The translations under genes and the position numbers were made by a program. 64,000 bases of DNA from Polynucleobacter rarus (GTDB lineage Bacteria; Pseudomonadota; Gammaproteobacteria; Burkholderiales; Burkholderiaceae): assembly GCF_003072505.1 (NCBI RefSeq), contig NZ_NTGB01000001.1:3073447-3137446 (forward strand), read 5' to 3'. Every line of letters starts with the position of its first letter. The stretch's first letter is position 1. Below the pieces are notes generated by a model. That model was not told where the DNA came from and did not search any database. It saw only the letters and a program-made list of their open reading frames with translations. Shown here piece by piece: positions 56,518-64,000 of this stretch.

Positions 56518-57324
56518 TCAAGCACTGGCATCTTCATCGGATAAGTTTGCGCTAGTTTTAACTGAGTCCGTGAAGCAGCCTTTCCAAATAGCATAAAAAG
56601 AACAATAAAAGATCGTGATGGATAACATGGAAAAGGGTGTGATGAGATAACTAGCATACTGCTTGATATCTAATGCCTCAAAAATACCACCTACAAATAA
56701 CGGAACAGTTATGAGGATAATCCCCCAAGTGGCGAGATAAACTACGAAAGCACCCTTATTGAACCAAAAACCAAGCCAACTACCGAAAATCGCTTTACGA
56801 ATACTCAAATTTTGCCAAGCAATCAGTTGCGGCGAAAACCACATCAACATCGCTACGGGTAAATATAAAACTGCTGCAACGATTAAAGCGTAATACATCT
56901 CTTGAACGAGGGTTGGCCCAGTAATTTCACCGCTAGTTAAAAGTGGCATTATCTTTTCTACATCAATAAATTGAGATGAAACTAGGCTAATTAATACGAT
57001 AAATATCGTATATAAACCACCGAGCTTCAATAGTCTCACCCTAATGGCAGGGGGCAGTTCCTTTATTGCAGTAATGTAAATAGAGGGTTTAACTGTTTGT
57101 TTTAGGATCACTCTTTGCGCAGCAGTCAGAAAGGCAACTGAGATGCAAGGGTTAAAAATTAATACAAAAATAATACCAACAATCGGTATGAACATGGAAA
57201 GTTGCATTAAAAATATATATAGAAACACTAGCATCAAGAAAGTAAAAGGGTTTTGCTTAAATAGCCAAATGCCTTGTCGAATCCAAATGTATCCTGATTT
57301 TGGCGGAAGACGATTAATTTGCAT
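56518..57324 (-). CDS. BPSS1780 family membrane protein, function unknown
   Basis: 268 residues with about six hydrophobic segments and a cytoplasmic N-terminus (P-P-K-S-G-Y-I-W-I-R-Q-G-I-W-L-F). The sequence pattern corresponds to the BPSS1780 family of Burkholderiales, for which no function is known. It overlaps the end of thrB by 11 bases, so the two are co-transcribed. The glycine and proline spacing does not resemble a known transporter. Confidence 0.8.
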   Translation of the reverse strand: MQINRLPPKSGYIWIRQGIWLFKQNPFTFLMLVFLYIFLMQLSMFIPIVGIIFVLIFNPCISVAFLTAAQRVILKQTVKPSIYITAIKELPPAIRVRLLKLGGLYTIFIVLISLVSSQFIDVEKIMPLLTSGEITGPTLVQEMYYALIVAAVLYLPVAMLMWFSPQLIAWQNLSIRKAIFGSWLGFWFNKGAFVVYLATWGIILITVPLFVGGIFEALDIKQYASYLITPFSMLSITIFYCSFYAIWKGCFTDSVKTSANLSDEDASA

Positions 57325-58294
57325 GTTGTTTCACCCTTAAACGCAATATTCTTTCAAAATGCTTTGGATCATGGGGGGTTAATAAAGCTGCTTCACGTGG
57401 CAAGTGTAAATCCCATAGCCTAGAAATCCAAAAGCGAAGTGCGGCCGCCCTTTGCATAAAAGGCCAAGCTATTTCCTCTTCATCAGTAAATGGCCTTATC
57501 TCCTGATAAGCATGTAAAAAAGCACTGATTAAATCGGGTTTAAATGCTCCCGAGGAGTGTTCAATACACCAGTCATTTACCGTGACACAGATATCAAATA
57601 GCCATTTATCTGTCCCGGCAAAATAAAAGTCAAAAAATCCACTCAATTCCGGATAAGATCCGGCCGAGGCATCTTTAAACAGGACGTTATCCCTGAACAA
57701 ATCACAATGACTTGGTCCTTGGGGTAAATCTTGATAGGTCGTACTATGAAAAAATTCTGTTTGAACTTGTAACTCTTCACTTAGTAAGTTTTTTTGCGCT
57801 TGATCTAAAAATGGCAGAATTTGTGGAACGGTTTCTTGCCACCAAGGCAAACTTCTCAAGTTGGGTTGGTTTTTCTTAAAAGAGGCGCCAGCAAGATGCA
57901 TTTTGGCAAGCATCATACCGACTTCGTGGCAATGTTCAGGAGTCGGGGCCATCACGGAGGCTCCTTCAAGTTTACTCACAAGAGCACCGGGTTTATTTTT
58001 TAAATCTAAAACAAGATCTTGTTGTTTATTCAGAAAAGGGGCTGGTACCTTAATGCCATGTTTTGATAAGTGCTGCATTAGCTCTAAGTAATAAGGCAAC
58101 TCTTGCGCAGATAAGCGCTCAAAAATAGTCAGAACATATTCTGTTTGAACATTTCCTTGCAAAGCAGTTAAAAAAAAGTTGCTATTTTCAATGCCAGAGC
58201 TAATGCCCTTCAAACTGACGACATCCCCTAAACTGAATTGATTTTTAAACCAAACAGCAACTTCTTCTAAATTTAATTGGGTATAGACCGCCAT
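57314..58294 (-). CDS. thrB: homoserine kinase (APH-fold, proteobacterial type)
   Basis: 326 residues. It phosphorylates homoserine in threonine synthesis. This is the aminoglycoside-phosphotransferase fold form found in many alpha- and betaproteobacteria, not the GHMP form of E. coli. I-S-S-G-I-E-N-S-N-F near 31, the catalytic H-C-D-L-F-R-D-N near 198-205 and D-F-Y-F-A-G near 223 are seen. The same fold could carry another kinase, but the N-terminus M-A-V-Y-T and neighbours fit ThrB. Confidence 0.88.
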   Translation of the reverse strand: MAVYTQLNLEEVAVWFKNQFSLGDVVSLKGISSGIENSNFFLTALQGNVQTEYVLTIFERLSAQELPYYLELMQHLSKHGIKVPAPFLNKQQDLVLDLKNKPGALVSKLEGASVMAPTPEHCHEVGMMLAKMHLAGASFKKNQPNLRSLPWWQETVPQILPFLDQAQKNLLSEELQVQTEFFHSTTYQDLPQGPSHCDLFRDNVLFKDASAGSYPELSGFFDFYFAGTDKWLFDICVTVNDWCIEHSSGAFKPDLISAFLHAYQEIRPFTDEEEIAWPFMQRAAALRFWISRLWDLHLPREAALLTPHDPKHFERILRLRVKQHAN

Positions 58295-58298
58295 ACGG

Positions 58299-58700
58299 CT
58301 AAAATGGGAGTTGAATTGAAGGAACCCGCTGGATCGTCGTATTTGGTAATGTTGGGCTTGAATTGATTGGTTTACTCATTTCGTAATGAGTACCTGAGCG
58401 GGAATCTACTTGAATTTCTACAGGACGACCATTTGAAGTATATTCTGTAATGCGGGTGCCTTGATTTTCTTGATATTCAAAAGAGGTAGGCCTTTTTTCT
58501 GTGCCAAGAACGTTCTCATTTGCTCTTACTGATGGAGAGATAGGCTGACGGTTGATCAGTTCCAATTCCTTGGCTTCAAGACCGGGCGAAATATTGGTAT
58601 TTTGAGCAAAGACTTGATTAGTCACTATCATGTTGAAAGAGGCGATGAAAGTGACGGAAAAAATTAACGCTGATACCCTATTGAATCGGATGTTGTTCAT
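58299..58700 (-). CDS. exported DUF2782-like protein, function unknown
   Basis: 133 residues. A signal peptide of about 32 residues (V-F-A-Q-N) leads to a short domain with I-T-E-Y-T-S-N-G-R-P-V-E-I-Q-V near 83, which resembles DUF2782, a small periplasmic family often found next to polA in proteobacteria, as here. The tail is Pro/Ser/Thr-rich and looks disordered. It ends 4 bases before thrB starts. Confidence 0.7.
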   Translation of the reverse strand: MNNIRFNRVSALIFSVTFIASFNMIVTNQVFAQNTNISPGLEAKELELINRQPISPSVRANENVLGTEKRPTSFEYQENQGTRITEYTSNGRPVEIQVDSRSGTHYEMSKPINSSPTLPNTTIQRVPSIQLPF

Positions 58701-58751
58701 TGGCTTTACAAAAGTAAGTTGTTAAATAAAACATAATTGTACGATTAAGGC

Positions 58752-61520
58752 ATGACTAAAGAAATTTTATTATTGGTTGACGGCTCCAGTTATCTCTACA
58801 GAGCATTTCATGCTATGCCAGATTTGCGTAATCCGCAAGGAGAACCTACGGGTGCAATTTATGGCATGATTAATATGCTAAGGCAAGCCCGTCAAAAGAT
58901 GCCAACTACGCATATTGCTTGCGTTTTTGATGCTAAAGGCCCCACCTTTAGAGACGAATGGTATCCAGAATATAAAGCTAATCGATCTTCCATGCCCGAG
59001 GATTTAGTCAAACAAATCGAGCCCATTCACGCCGTAGTGAAGGCGCTAGGCTGGCCAGTCATTATGGTGCCACAAGTTGAGGCCGATGATGTGATCGGTA
59101 CCTTAGCCAAAAGAGCTAGCGAAATGGATTGGACCACCATCATTTCTACCGGTGACAAAGATTTAGCCCAGTTAGTGACTGAAAAAGTTACTTTAATTAA
59201 TACGATGACCAATGAAAAATTGGATATTGGTGGGGTAACAGCCAAATTCGGCATTCCTCCGGAGTTGATCGTGGATTATTTAACGATTACCGGTGATACT
59301 GTTGATAACGTGCCTGGCGTGCCTAAAGCAGGACCAAAAACCGCTGTCAAATGGCTCACAGAATATGGAAATTTGGACCATTTAATCGAAAAAGCTGCCG
59401 ATATTAAAGGAGTTGTGGGTGAAAATCTGCGTCAAGCAATTCCTTGGTTAGCCACTGCTAGAAAATTATTAACCGTGAAGCTCGACTGTGAGCTTGACGA
59501 ACATTTGCTCGATTTATCTGAACTTGAAGCTAAACCTGAAAATCATGATGATTTGAGAGGGTTATTTGTTAAGTATGGCTTTAAAACTTGGCTTAAAGAA
59601 TACCATCTGACTCAAGATATTCAGTCGGTTGTGAATACGCAGAGTAACTCTGATGCAAGCTCTCCTAACAATGATTTGAATGGCGAAGCATTACAACAGA
59701 TAGTTCAGAATGACACTAAAAGCGCCAACTATGAGTGTGTCACAAGCCTTGATCGATTGCAGTTTTGGTTAGAAAAAATTAAGTTAGCTCAACTTACTTG
59801 TTTTGATACGGAAACAACTGGGCTCGAACCGATGGTTTCAGAACTCGTTGGTATCTCCTTAGCTACTGAAGAAGGGAACGCATGTTACATCCCATTAGCG
59901 CATACAACTAGTGAGGATCAACTTAATCGTGAGCTTGTTTTAGAAATGCTAAAGCCTTGGTTGGAAGGCGATCAGTATAAAAAAGTGGGTCAAAATCTAA
60001 AGTTTGATCTCCATATTTTGTTAAATCATGGCGTATCTTTAAAAGGCATCCAACACGATACCTTACTCGAATCCTATGTGTTTGAATCCCACAAGCCCCA
60101 TGATATGGATACGATGGCACTGCGCCATCTTGGTTTAAATACGATTAAATTTGAAGATGTTTGTGGCAAGGGAGTTAAACAAATCACCTTTGATCAAGTG
60201 ATGCACGAGCAAGCATCCCGGTATGCTGCCGAGGATGCGGACATTACCCTGCGCCTGCATGAAAATTTTGCACCAATTATCCAAAATGATCCTAGCTTAA
60301 AGTTTGTATATGAGTCTATCGAAATGCCGACCATGAGGGTCTTAGCCATTATGGAACGCAATGGCATATTGATTGACACAGAAAAACTAGCTGCTCAGAG
60401 CCAAACTGTCGGTAAAAAACTAATTGATTTAGAAACTGAAATTTATAGCTTGGCGGGTCAACGCTTTAATATCCAATCGCCCAAACAAATCGGTGAGATT
60501 CTTTTTACATTACTCAAGTTGCCTGTAGTGAAAAAAACACCTGGTGGGGCTCCCTCTACCGATGAAGAGGTGCTCGCGAAGTTGTCCGAGGATTATCCGT
60601 TGCCAGCCAGAATTCTAGACTATCGAAGCCTTGCTAAATTACAGTCGACCTATATTGAAAAACTGCCTAGAATGATCAATAAGAAGACCAATCGACTGCA
60701 TACGAACTATGCCCAAGCCGTTGCGGCAACAGGACGTCTTGCATCTAATGAACCTAACTTGCAAAATATTCCAATTAGAACCGATGAGGGCAGGAAAATT
60801 AGGGAAGCCTTTATTGCCAAACCTGGCTTTAAACTCATGTCTGCCGATTATTCGCAAATTGAACTGCGCATCATGGCACATTTTGCCCAGGATGAAAATC
60901 TTTTAGATGCCTTTGCTAATGGATTAGATATTCACAAAGCAACAGCAGCTGAAATTTTTAATGTCCCATTAGACTTAGTAAGTAGCGAGCAAAGACGCTT
61001 TGCTAAAGTTATTAATTTTGGTCTAATTTACGGCATGAGTGCTTTTGGTCTAGCCGGGAATTTAGGTATTGATAGAGGTGCTGCACAAAGTTATATTGAT
61101 ACCTACTTTGCTCGGTATCCTGGAGTCGCTAAATATATGGCAGTTACGCGGGCAACTGCCAAAGATAAAGGCTATGTAGAGACTTTCTTTGGTCGTAGAC
61201 TATGGCTTGCGGAAATTCAAAGCACTAATGCAATACGTCGACAAGGCGCAGAGCGAGCGGCAATTAATGCACCAATGCAAGGTACTGCTGCTGACTTAAT
61301 TAAGTTATCAATGATTAAAGTACAGGAATGGCTTGAAGCAGAAAATCTTCAAACAAAATTATTACTTCAAGTACACGATGAATTAGTCCTTGAGGTTGCT
61401 GAAGTAGAGATGGACTTTGTCAAAGAGCATCTCAACCGAATAATGACGACCGTTGCAGCGCTAAGTGTTCCTTTAGAGGTGGGCATTGGTATCGGCGATA
61501 ATTGGGAAGAAGCGCATTAA
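58752..61520 (+). CDS. polA: DNA polymerase I
   Basis: 922 residues with all three domains. 5' nuclease (about 1-290) with D-G-S-S-Y-L-Y-R-A-F-H and D-K-D-L-A-Q-L; 3'-5' proofreading domain with the DEDD start F-D-T-E-T-T-G-L near 348, intact; polymerase domain with A-D-Y-S-Q-I-E-L-R near 697, K-V-I-N-F-G-L-I-Y-G-M near 750 and V-H-D-E-L near 875. Role in Okazaki maturation and repair synthesis. Divergent from the DUF2782-like gene; followed 13 bases later by the ZIP gene. Confidence 0.98.
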   Translation: MTKEILLLVDGSSYLYRAFHAMPDLRNPQGEPTGAIYGMINMLRQARQKMPTTHIACVFDAKGPTFRDEWYPEYKANRSSMPEDLVKQIEPIHAVVKALGWPVIMVPQVEADDVIGTLAKRASEMDWTTIISTGDKDLAQLVTEKVTLINTMTNEKLDIGGVTAKFGIPPELIVDYLTITGDTVDNVPGVPKAGPKTAVKWLTEYGNLDHLIEKAADIKGVVGENLRQAIPWLATARKLLTVKLDCELDEHLLDLSELEAKPENHDDLRGLFVKYGFKTWLKEYHLTQDIQSVVNTQSNSDASSPNNDLNGEALQQIVQNDTKSANYECVTSLDRLQFWLEKIKLAQLTCFDTETTGLEPMVSELVGISLATEEGNACYIPLAHTTSEDQLNRELVLEMLKPWLEGDQYKKVGQNLKFDLHILLNHGVSLKGIQHDTLLESYVFESHKPHDMDTMALRHLGLNTIKFEDVCGKGVKQITFDQVMHEQASRYAAEDADITLRLHENFAPIIQNDPSLKFVYESIEMPTMRVLAIMERNGILIDTEKLAAQSQTVGKKLIDLETEIYSLAGQRFNIQSPKQIGEILFTLLKLPVVKKTPGGAPSTDEEVLAKLSEDYPLPARILDYRSLAKLQSTYIEKLPRMINKKTNRLHTNYAQAVAATGRLASNEPNLQNIPIRTDEGRKIREAFIAKPGFKLMSADYSQIELRIMAHFAQDENLLDAFANGLDIHKATAAEIFNVPLDLVSSEQRRFAKVINFGLIYGMSAFGLAGNLGIDRGAAQSYIDTYFARYPGVAKYMAVTRATAKDKGYVETFFGRRLWLAEIQSTNAIRRQGAERAAINAPMQGTAADLIKLSMIKVQEWLEAENLQTKLLLQVHDELVLEVAEVEMDFVKEHLNRIMTTVAALSVPLEVGIGIGDNWEEAH

Positions 61521-61533
61521 GCACTAATTAACC

Positions 61534-62307
61534 ATGTCCATTTTATTTTCAATTTCATTAGCAACCATTGCTGCTGGCGTAGTAAGTATTACGATTGCTG
61601 CCACACTATCCTTTAAATTCCTGACCAAGATTGTTGAAAACATGGTTAGTTTTTCTGTAGGGATTTTGTTGGCAACGGCGTTTTTGCACTCCTTGCCAGA
61701 AGCTTTCGAAGCCCCTGGAGTCTCTGCTGCCACCTTATTTTCTTTTTTATTGGCTGGCATCTTATTTTTCTTTGTCCTCGAAAAAATCGCTTTATTAAGA
61801 CATAACCATCACCATGAGGGAGATGGACACGATCATCATCATGGTCACGATGCAGAAAATGCGGGGAAGAGTGGCTGGATGATATTAGTAGGTGACGGCC
61901 TACATAATTTTGTCGATGGAATTCTGATCGCTGCCGCCTTTATTGCCAATCCTGGAATTGGAATTTTGACAGCAATCGCCATTATTGCCCATGAAATACC
62001 TCAAGAAATTGGGAATTTCATGGTCTTATTAAATGCAGGCTTTTCAAAGATTCGCGCTTTAATTTATAACTCTATTTGCGGTCTTTTATCTACCATCGGA
62101 GGATTGATAGGATATTTTTATTTAGAGGACTCTGCAAAGTTAATCCCCTATCTAATGGTTTTTGCATCAAGCAACTTCATCTATATTGCGGTCAGTGATC
62201 TCATGCCACAAATGCACCGGAGGTTTCAATTAAAGGAATCTTTAAAACAAATTAGTTTGATTTTGTTAGGAGTGGCTTTAGTTTTAAGCCTCTCCTTTTT
62301 GACATAA
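61534..62307 (+). CDS. ZIP family divalent metal transporter
   Basis: 257 residues, about eight helices. The helix-3/4 loop is very His-rich (residues 90-105). Transport motifs H124-N-x-x-D128 and H153-E-x-x-x-E158 are intact. Members import zinc and sometimes iron or manganese; the direction and metal here are not readable. Close behind polA, but functionally unrelated. It converges with the Rieske gene with 6 bases between stops. Confidence 0.9.
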   Translation: MSILFSISLATIAAGVVSITIAATLSFKFLTKIVENMVSFSVGILLATAFLHSLPEAFEAPGVSAATLFSFLLAGILFFFVLEKIALLRHNHHHEGDGHDHHHGHDAENAGKSGWMILVGDGLHNFVDGILIAAAFIANPGIGILTAIAIIAHEIPQEIGNFMVLLNAGFSKIRALIYNSICGLLSTIGGLIGYFYLEDSAKLIPYLMVFASSNFIYIAVSDLMPQMHRRFQLKESLKQISLILLGVALVLSLSFLT

Positions 62308-62313
62308 AAAAAT

Positions 62314-63417
62314 TTAGATCTTTTGATTTAGGGTATTTCGATACCATTCATGAAAATGCTGCATGCCGTCCTCCATTGGGCTTTGATAAGGTCCAACCTC
62401 ATTTTCACCTCTAGCTAATAGTGCTGCACGACCTGCATCCATGCGGTGGGCAATTTCATCATCCTCAATACATGTTTCCATGTAAGCGGCGCGTTCAGCC
62501 TCGATAAACTCTCGCTCAAACCAAACGATTTCTTCTGGATAGTAGAATTCAACAACATTTCTTGTTTGGGTTGGACTAATTGGTTGAAGGGTTGAAATAC
62601 ACAAAACGCCAGGGTACCACTCGACCATCACATTCGGATAGTAGGTTAACCAAATCGCCCCAAATTTTGGCAGTTTTCCTTTGTGATGCCTTAAAACCGC
62701 TTCGTGCCATTTTGAATAAACGGAGGAACCAGGTTTTTTGAGTTGATTATTAAGACCAACCGTTTGAACACTATGCCAATTACCAAATTCCCACGATAAA
62801 TCATCACAGGTTACAAATTGACCTAGTCCTGGATGGAATGGACCAACGTGATAATCCTCAAGATAGACTTCAATAAATGTTTTCCAGTTGTAGTTACAGT
62901 CATGTATCTCAACATGATCCAATAAGTAACCATCAAAATTTAATTGGTCTTTTACCCCTAAGTTGGCAAGATCTTTATAGACGTCTCGCTTGCCGTTAAA
63001 TAGAAGTCCTTGCCAATTTTGCAATGGACTCTTATTTAGATTTAGGCAAGGATTATCCCCAAAGTGGGGGGCACCTAATAATTCACCATTTAGGTCGTAG
63101 GTCCAGCGATGCAAAGGGCAAGTAATGTTTTGAACGTGACCACGACCATTGAGCATGATGGCTTGACGATGTCGACAAACATTGGACAAGAGTTCGATAC
63201 CAGTTTCATTACGCACCAAAACGCGACCTTCATTTTCGTTGCGCAAGGTTTGATAGCTCCCGATCTCGGGAACCATGAGTTCATGCCCTACATAGTTAGG
63301 GCCCTGCGCAAAAAGCAACCGAAGTTCTTTTTGAAATAATTCAGCGTCAAAGTAGGCGCTTACTGGTAATTGTAAATTGGACGGCGCAAGTTGCTGCGCG
63401 GTAGCCAGATTAGTCAT
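62314..63417 (-). CDS. Rieske aromatic ring-hydroxylating type oxygenase, alpha subunit
   Basis: 367 residues from ATG 63417; an in-frame ATG at 63471 adds 18 residues that do not look conserved. Rieske centre C-R-H-(16)-C-P-L-H near 80-102, and the mononuclear iron site E-D-Y-H-V-G-P-F-H near 190-198 (D/E-x2-H-x4-H). No beta subunit, ferredoxin or reductase is adjacent. Substrate unknown; the gene sits beside xseB-ispA as in other Burkholderiaceae. The reductase-type protein at 41.3-42.3 kb is a possible electron partner, but this is only a guess. Confidence 0.85.
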   Translation of the reverse strand: MTNLATAQQLAPSNLQLPVSAYFDAELFQKELRLLFAQGPNYVGHELMVPEIGSYQTLRNENEGRVLVRNETGIELLSNVCRHRQAIMLNGRGHVQNITCPLHRWTYDLNGELLGAPHFGDNPCLNLNKSPLQNWQGLLFNGKRDVYKDLANLGVKDQLNFDGYLLDHVEIHDCNYNWKTFIEVYLEDYHVGPFHPGLGQFVTCDDLSWEFGNWHSVQTVGLNNQLKKPGSSVYSKWHEAVLRHHKGKLPKFGAIWLTYYPNVMVEWYPGVLCISTLQPISPTQTRNVVEFYYPEEIVWFEREFIEAERAAYMETCIEDDEIAHRMDAGRAALLARGENEVGPYQSPMEDGMQHFHEWYRNTLNQKI

Positions 63418-63589
63418 TCTCCCCACCCCCGAAAAAAAGTCAGCCGAAGCTAAGCGGAATAACCAATCCAACCATCGACATGTCGATATTGGAAAGGAAT
63501 CTACTATTATAATTTAACTTGTATTCGAAGTCTAGAATTTGCCTAATTTTCCTGTTAGGATAATTAACTAATATTGAATTGATATAAAT

Positions 63590-63817
63590 ATGCCAACTGC
63601 TAAAACATCTACTGATAATCCAAAAAATTCGATTGAAACAGTCAATTACGAAAAAGCAGTCAGTGAACTTGAAAAACTGATTGCTGATATGGAGTCTGGT
63701 AAATTATCTCTCGAGGAAACGCTGAGCTCTTACAAAAGAGGATCTGAGTTAATTAAACATTGCCAATCTCTCTTAGTACAAGTGGAACAGCAAATTAAAA
63801 TCTCCGAGGAAAATTAA
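63590..63817 (+). CDS. xseB: exodeoxyribonuclease VII small subunit
   Basis: 75 residues: a short basic, disordered lead, then the family helix pair (Y-E-K-A-V-S-E-L-E-K-L-I, L-S-L-E-E-T-L-S-S-Y-K-R-G). Subunit of ExoVII, which degrades single-stranded DNA. Its TAA shares one base with the ispA ATG. In many bacteria xseB-ispA-dxs form one operon. Confidence 0.96.
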   Translation: MPTAKTSTDNPKNSIETVNYEKAVSELEKLIADMESGKLSLEETLSSYKRGSELIKHCQSLLVQVEQQIKISEEN

Positions 63818-64000
63818 TGTTAGATTGGAAAGATTGGCACTCAAGGCATCTTGAGCGGATTGAGGTTGCGCTAAAGACGGTTACTCCCTCTGGGTTAGTA
63901 GGTGTCGAACGTTTGGAAAGTGCGATGTCCTACGCAGTATTAGCCGGTGGCAAAAGAATTCGCCCATTGATTGTTTATGCCACTTACGAATTAGCTAGTC
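63817..64000 (+). CDS. ispA: farnesyl/polyprenyl diphosphate synthase (5' part only)
   Basis: 61 codons before the window ends. M-L-D-W at the start, then A-V-L-A-G-G-K-R-I-R-P-L near 40-51, the conserved G-G-K-R-x-R-P motif of short-chain polyprenyl synthases. The aspartate-rich motifs lie outside the window. Directly follows xseB, the normal place of ispA. Uses IPP and DMAPP from IspH. Confidence 0.92.
   Translation, partial: MLDWKDWHSRHLERIEVALKTVTPSGLVGVERLESAMSYAVLAGGKRIRPLIVYATYELAS

Noticed and set aside
1..64000. tRNA genes, rRNA, CRISPR arrays, insertion sequences, prophage
   Set aside because: I looked in all gaps over 100 bases and saw no cloverleaf-like segment, no regularly spaced repeats, no transposase or integrase and no target-site duplications.

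Overview
The window looks like a stretch of the chromosome of a low-GC betaproteobacterium of the order Burkholderiales, most like Polynucleobacter. G+C is roughly 40 % by eye. The reasons are the gene order hda / AI-2E permease / purM, a DUF3579 gene beside argF-argG, a BPSS1780-family membrane protein beside a proteobacterial-type homoserine kinase, a DUF2782-like gene opposite polA, and a Rieske oxygenase opposite xseB-ispA. This is inference from gene order and protein character; no database search was run. Coding is dense, with many overlapping or abutting genes. I saw no tRNA, rRNA, CRISPR, insertion sequence or prophage.

Layout. 1-8.7 kb: hda (cut by the edge), AI-2E permease, purM, miaA-mutL, a DedA protein, a SirB1-type protein and murJ. 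8.8-12.7 kb: rpsT, DUF3579, argF-argG, ppnP, a DUF192 protein. 13-17 kb: clpS-clpA and a DAACS symporter. 17-23.3 kb: a minus-strand run ribF-ileS-lspA-coaBC-dut. 23.4-26.8 kb: purN, rsmB, a delta-9-type desaturase. 27.1-32.6 kb: a six-gene operon of exported and membrane proteins (c-heme beta-propeller-like protein, small cytochrome c, two membrane proteins, small exported Ig-like protein, exported amidohydrolase) that ends in a strong terminator. 32.6-35.3 kb: rpmB-rpmG, radC, fkpB-ispH. 35.3-40 kb: a branched-chain amino-acid type ABC importer (livK-H-M-G-F). 40-47 kb: argD, a ferredoxin-NAD(P)H type reductase, an NAD(P)-dependent epimerase-like protein, glnS, tctA-tctB. 47.3-56.4 kb: alaS-tusA, valS-galU, uvrD/rep-type helicase. 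56.5-64 kb: BPSS1780 protein, thrB, DUF2782, polA, ZIP transporter, Rieske oxygenase, xseB and the start of ispA.

Most genes are core functions: translation (six ribosomal, synthetase or tRNA-modifying groups), DNA repair and replication (mutL, polA, uvrD, radC, xseB, hda), arginine synthesis (argF, argG, argD), purine synthesis (purM, purN) and envelope assembly (murJ, lspA, galU). The best candidate for an undescribed system is the 27.1-32.6 kb operon, which I read as an extracytoplasmic redox locus of unknown substrate, preceded by an intergenic region rich in palindromes with a repeated operator-like site. Further items of interest are DNA structures rather than genes: an intrinsic terminator that runs into the livH start codon, a 14-bp perfect inverted repeat inside the 3' end of tusA, an 18-bp perfect palindrome that contains the murJ Shine-Dalgarno, and a decaying 12-bp tandem repeat that begins at the uvrD stop codon.
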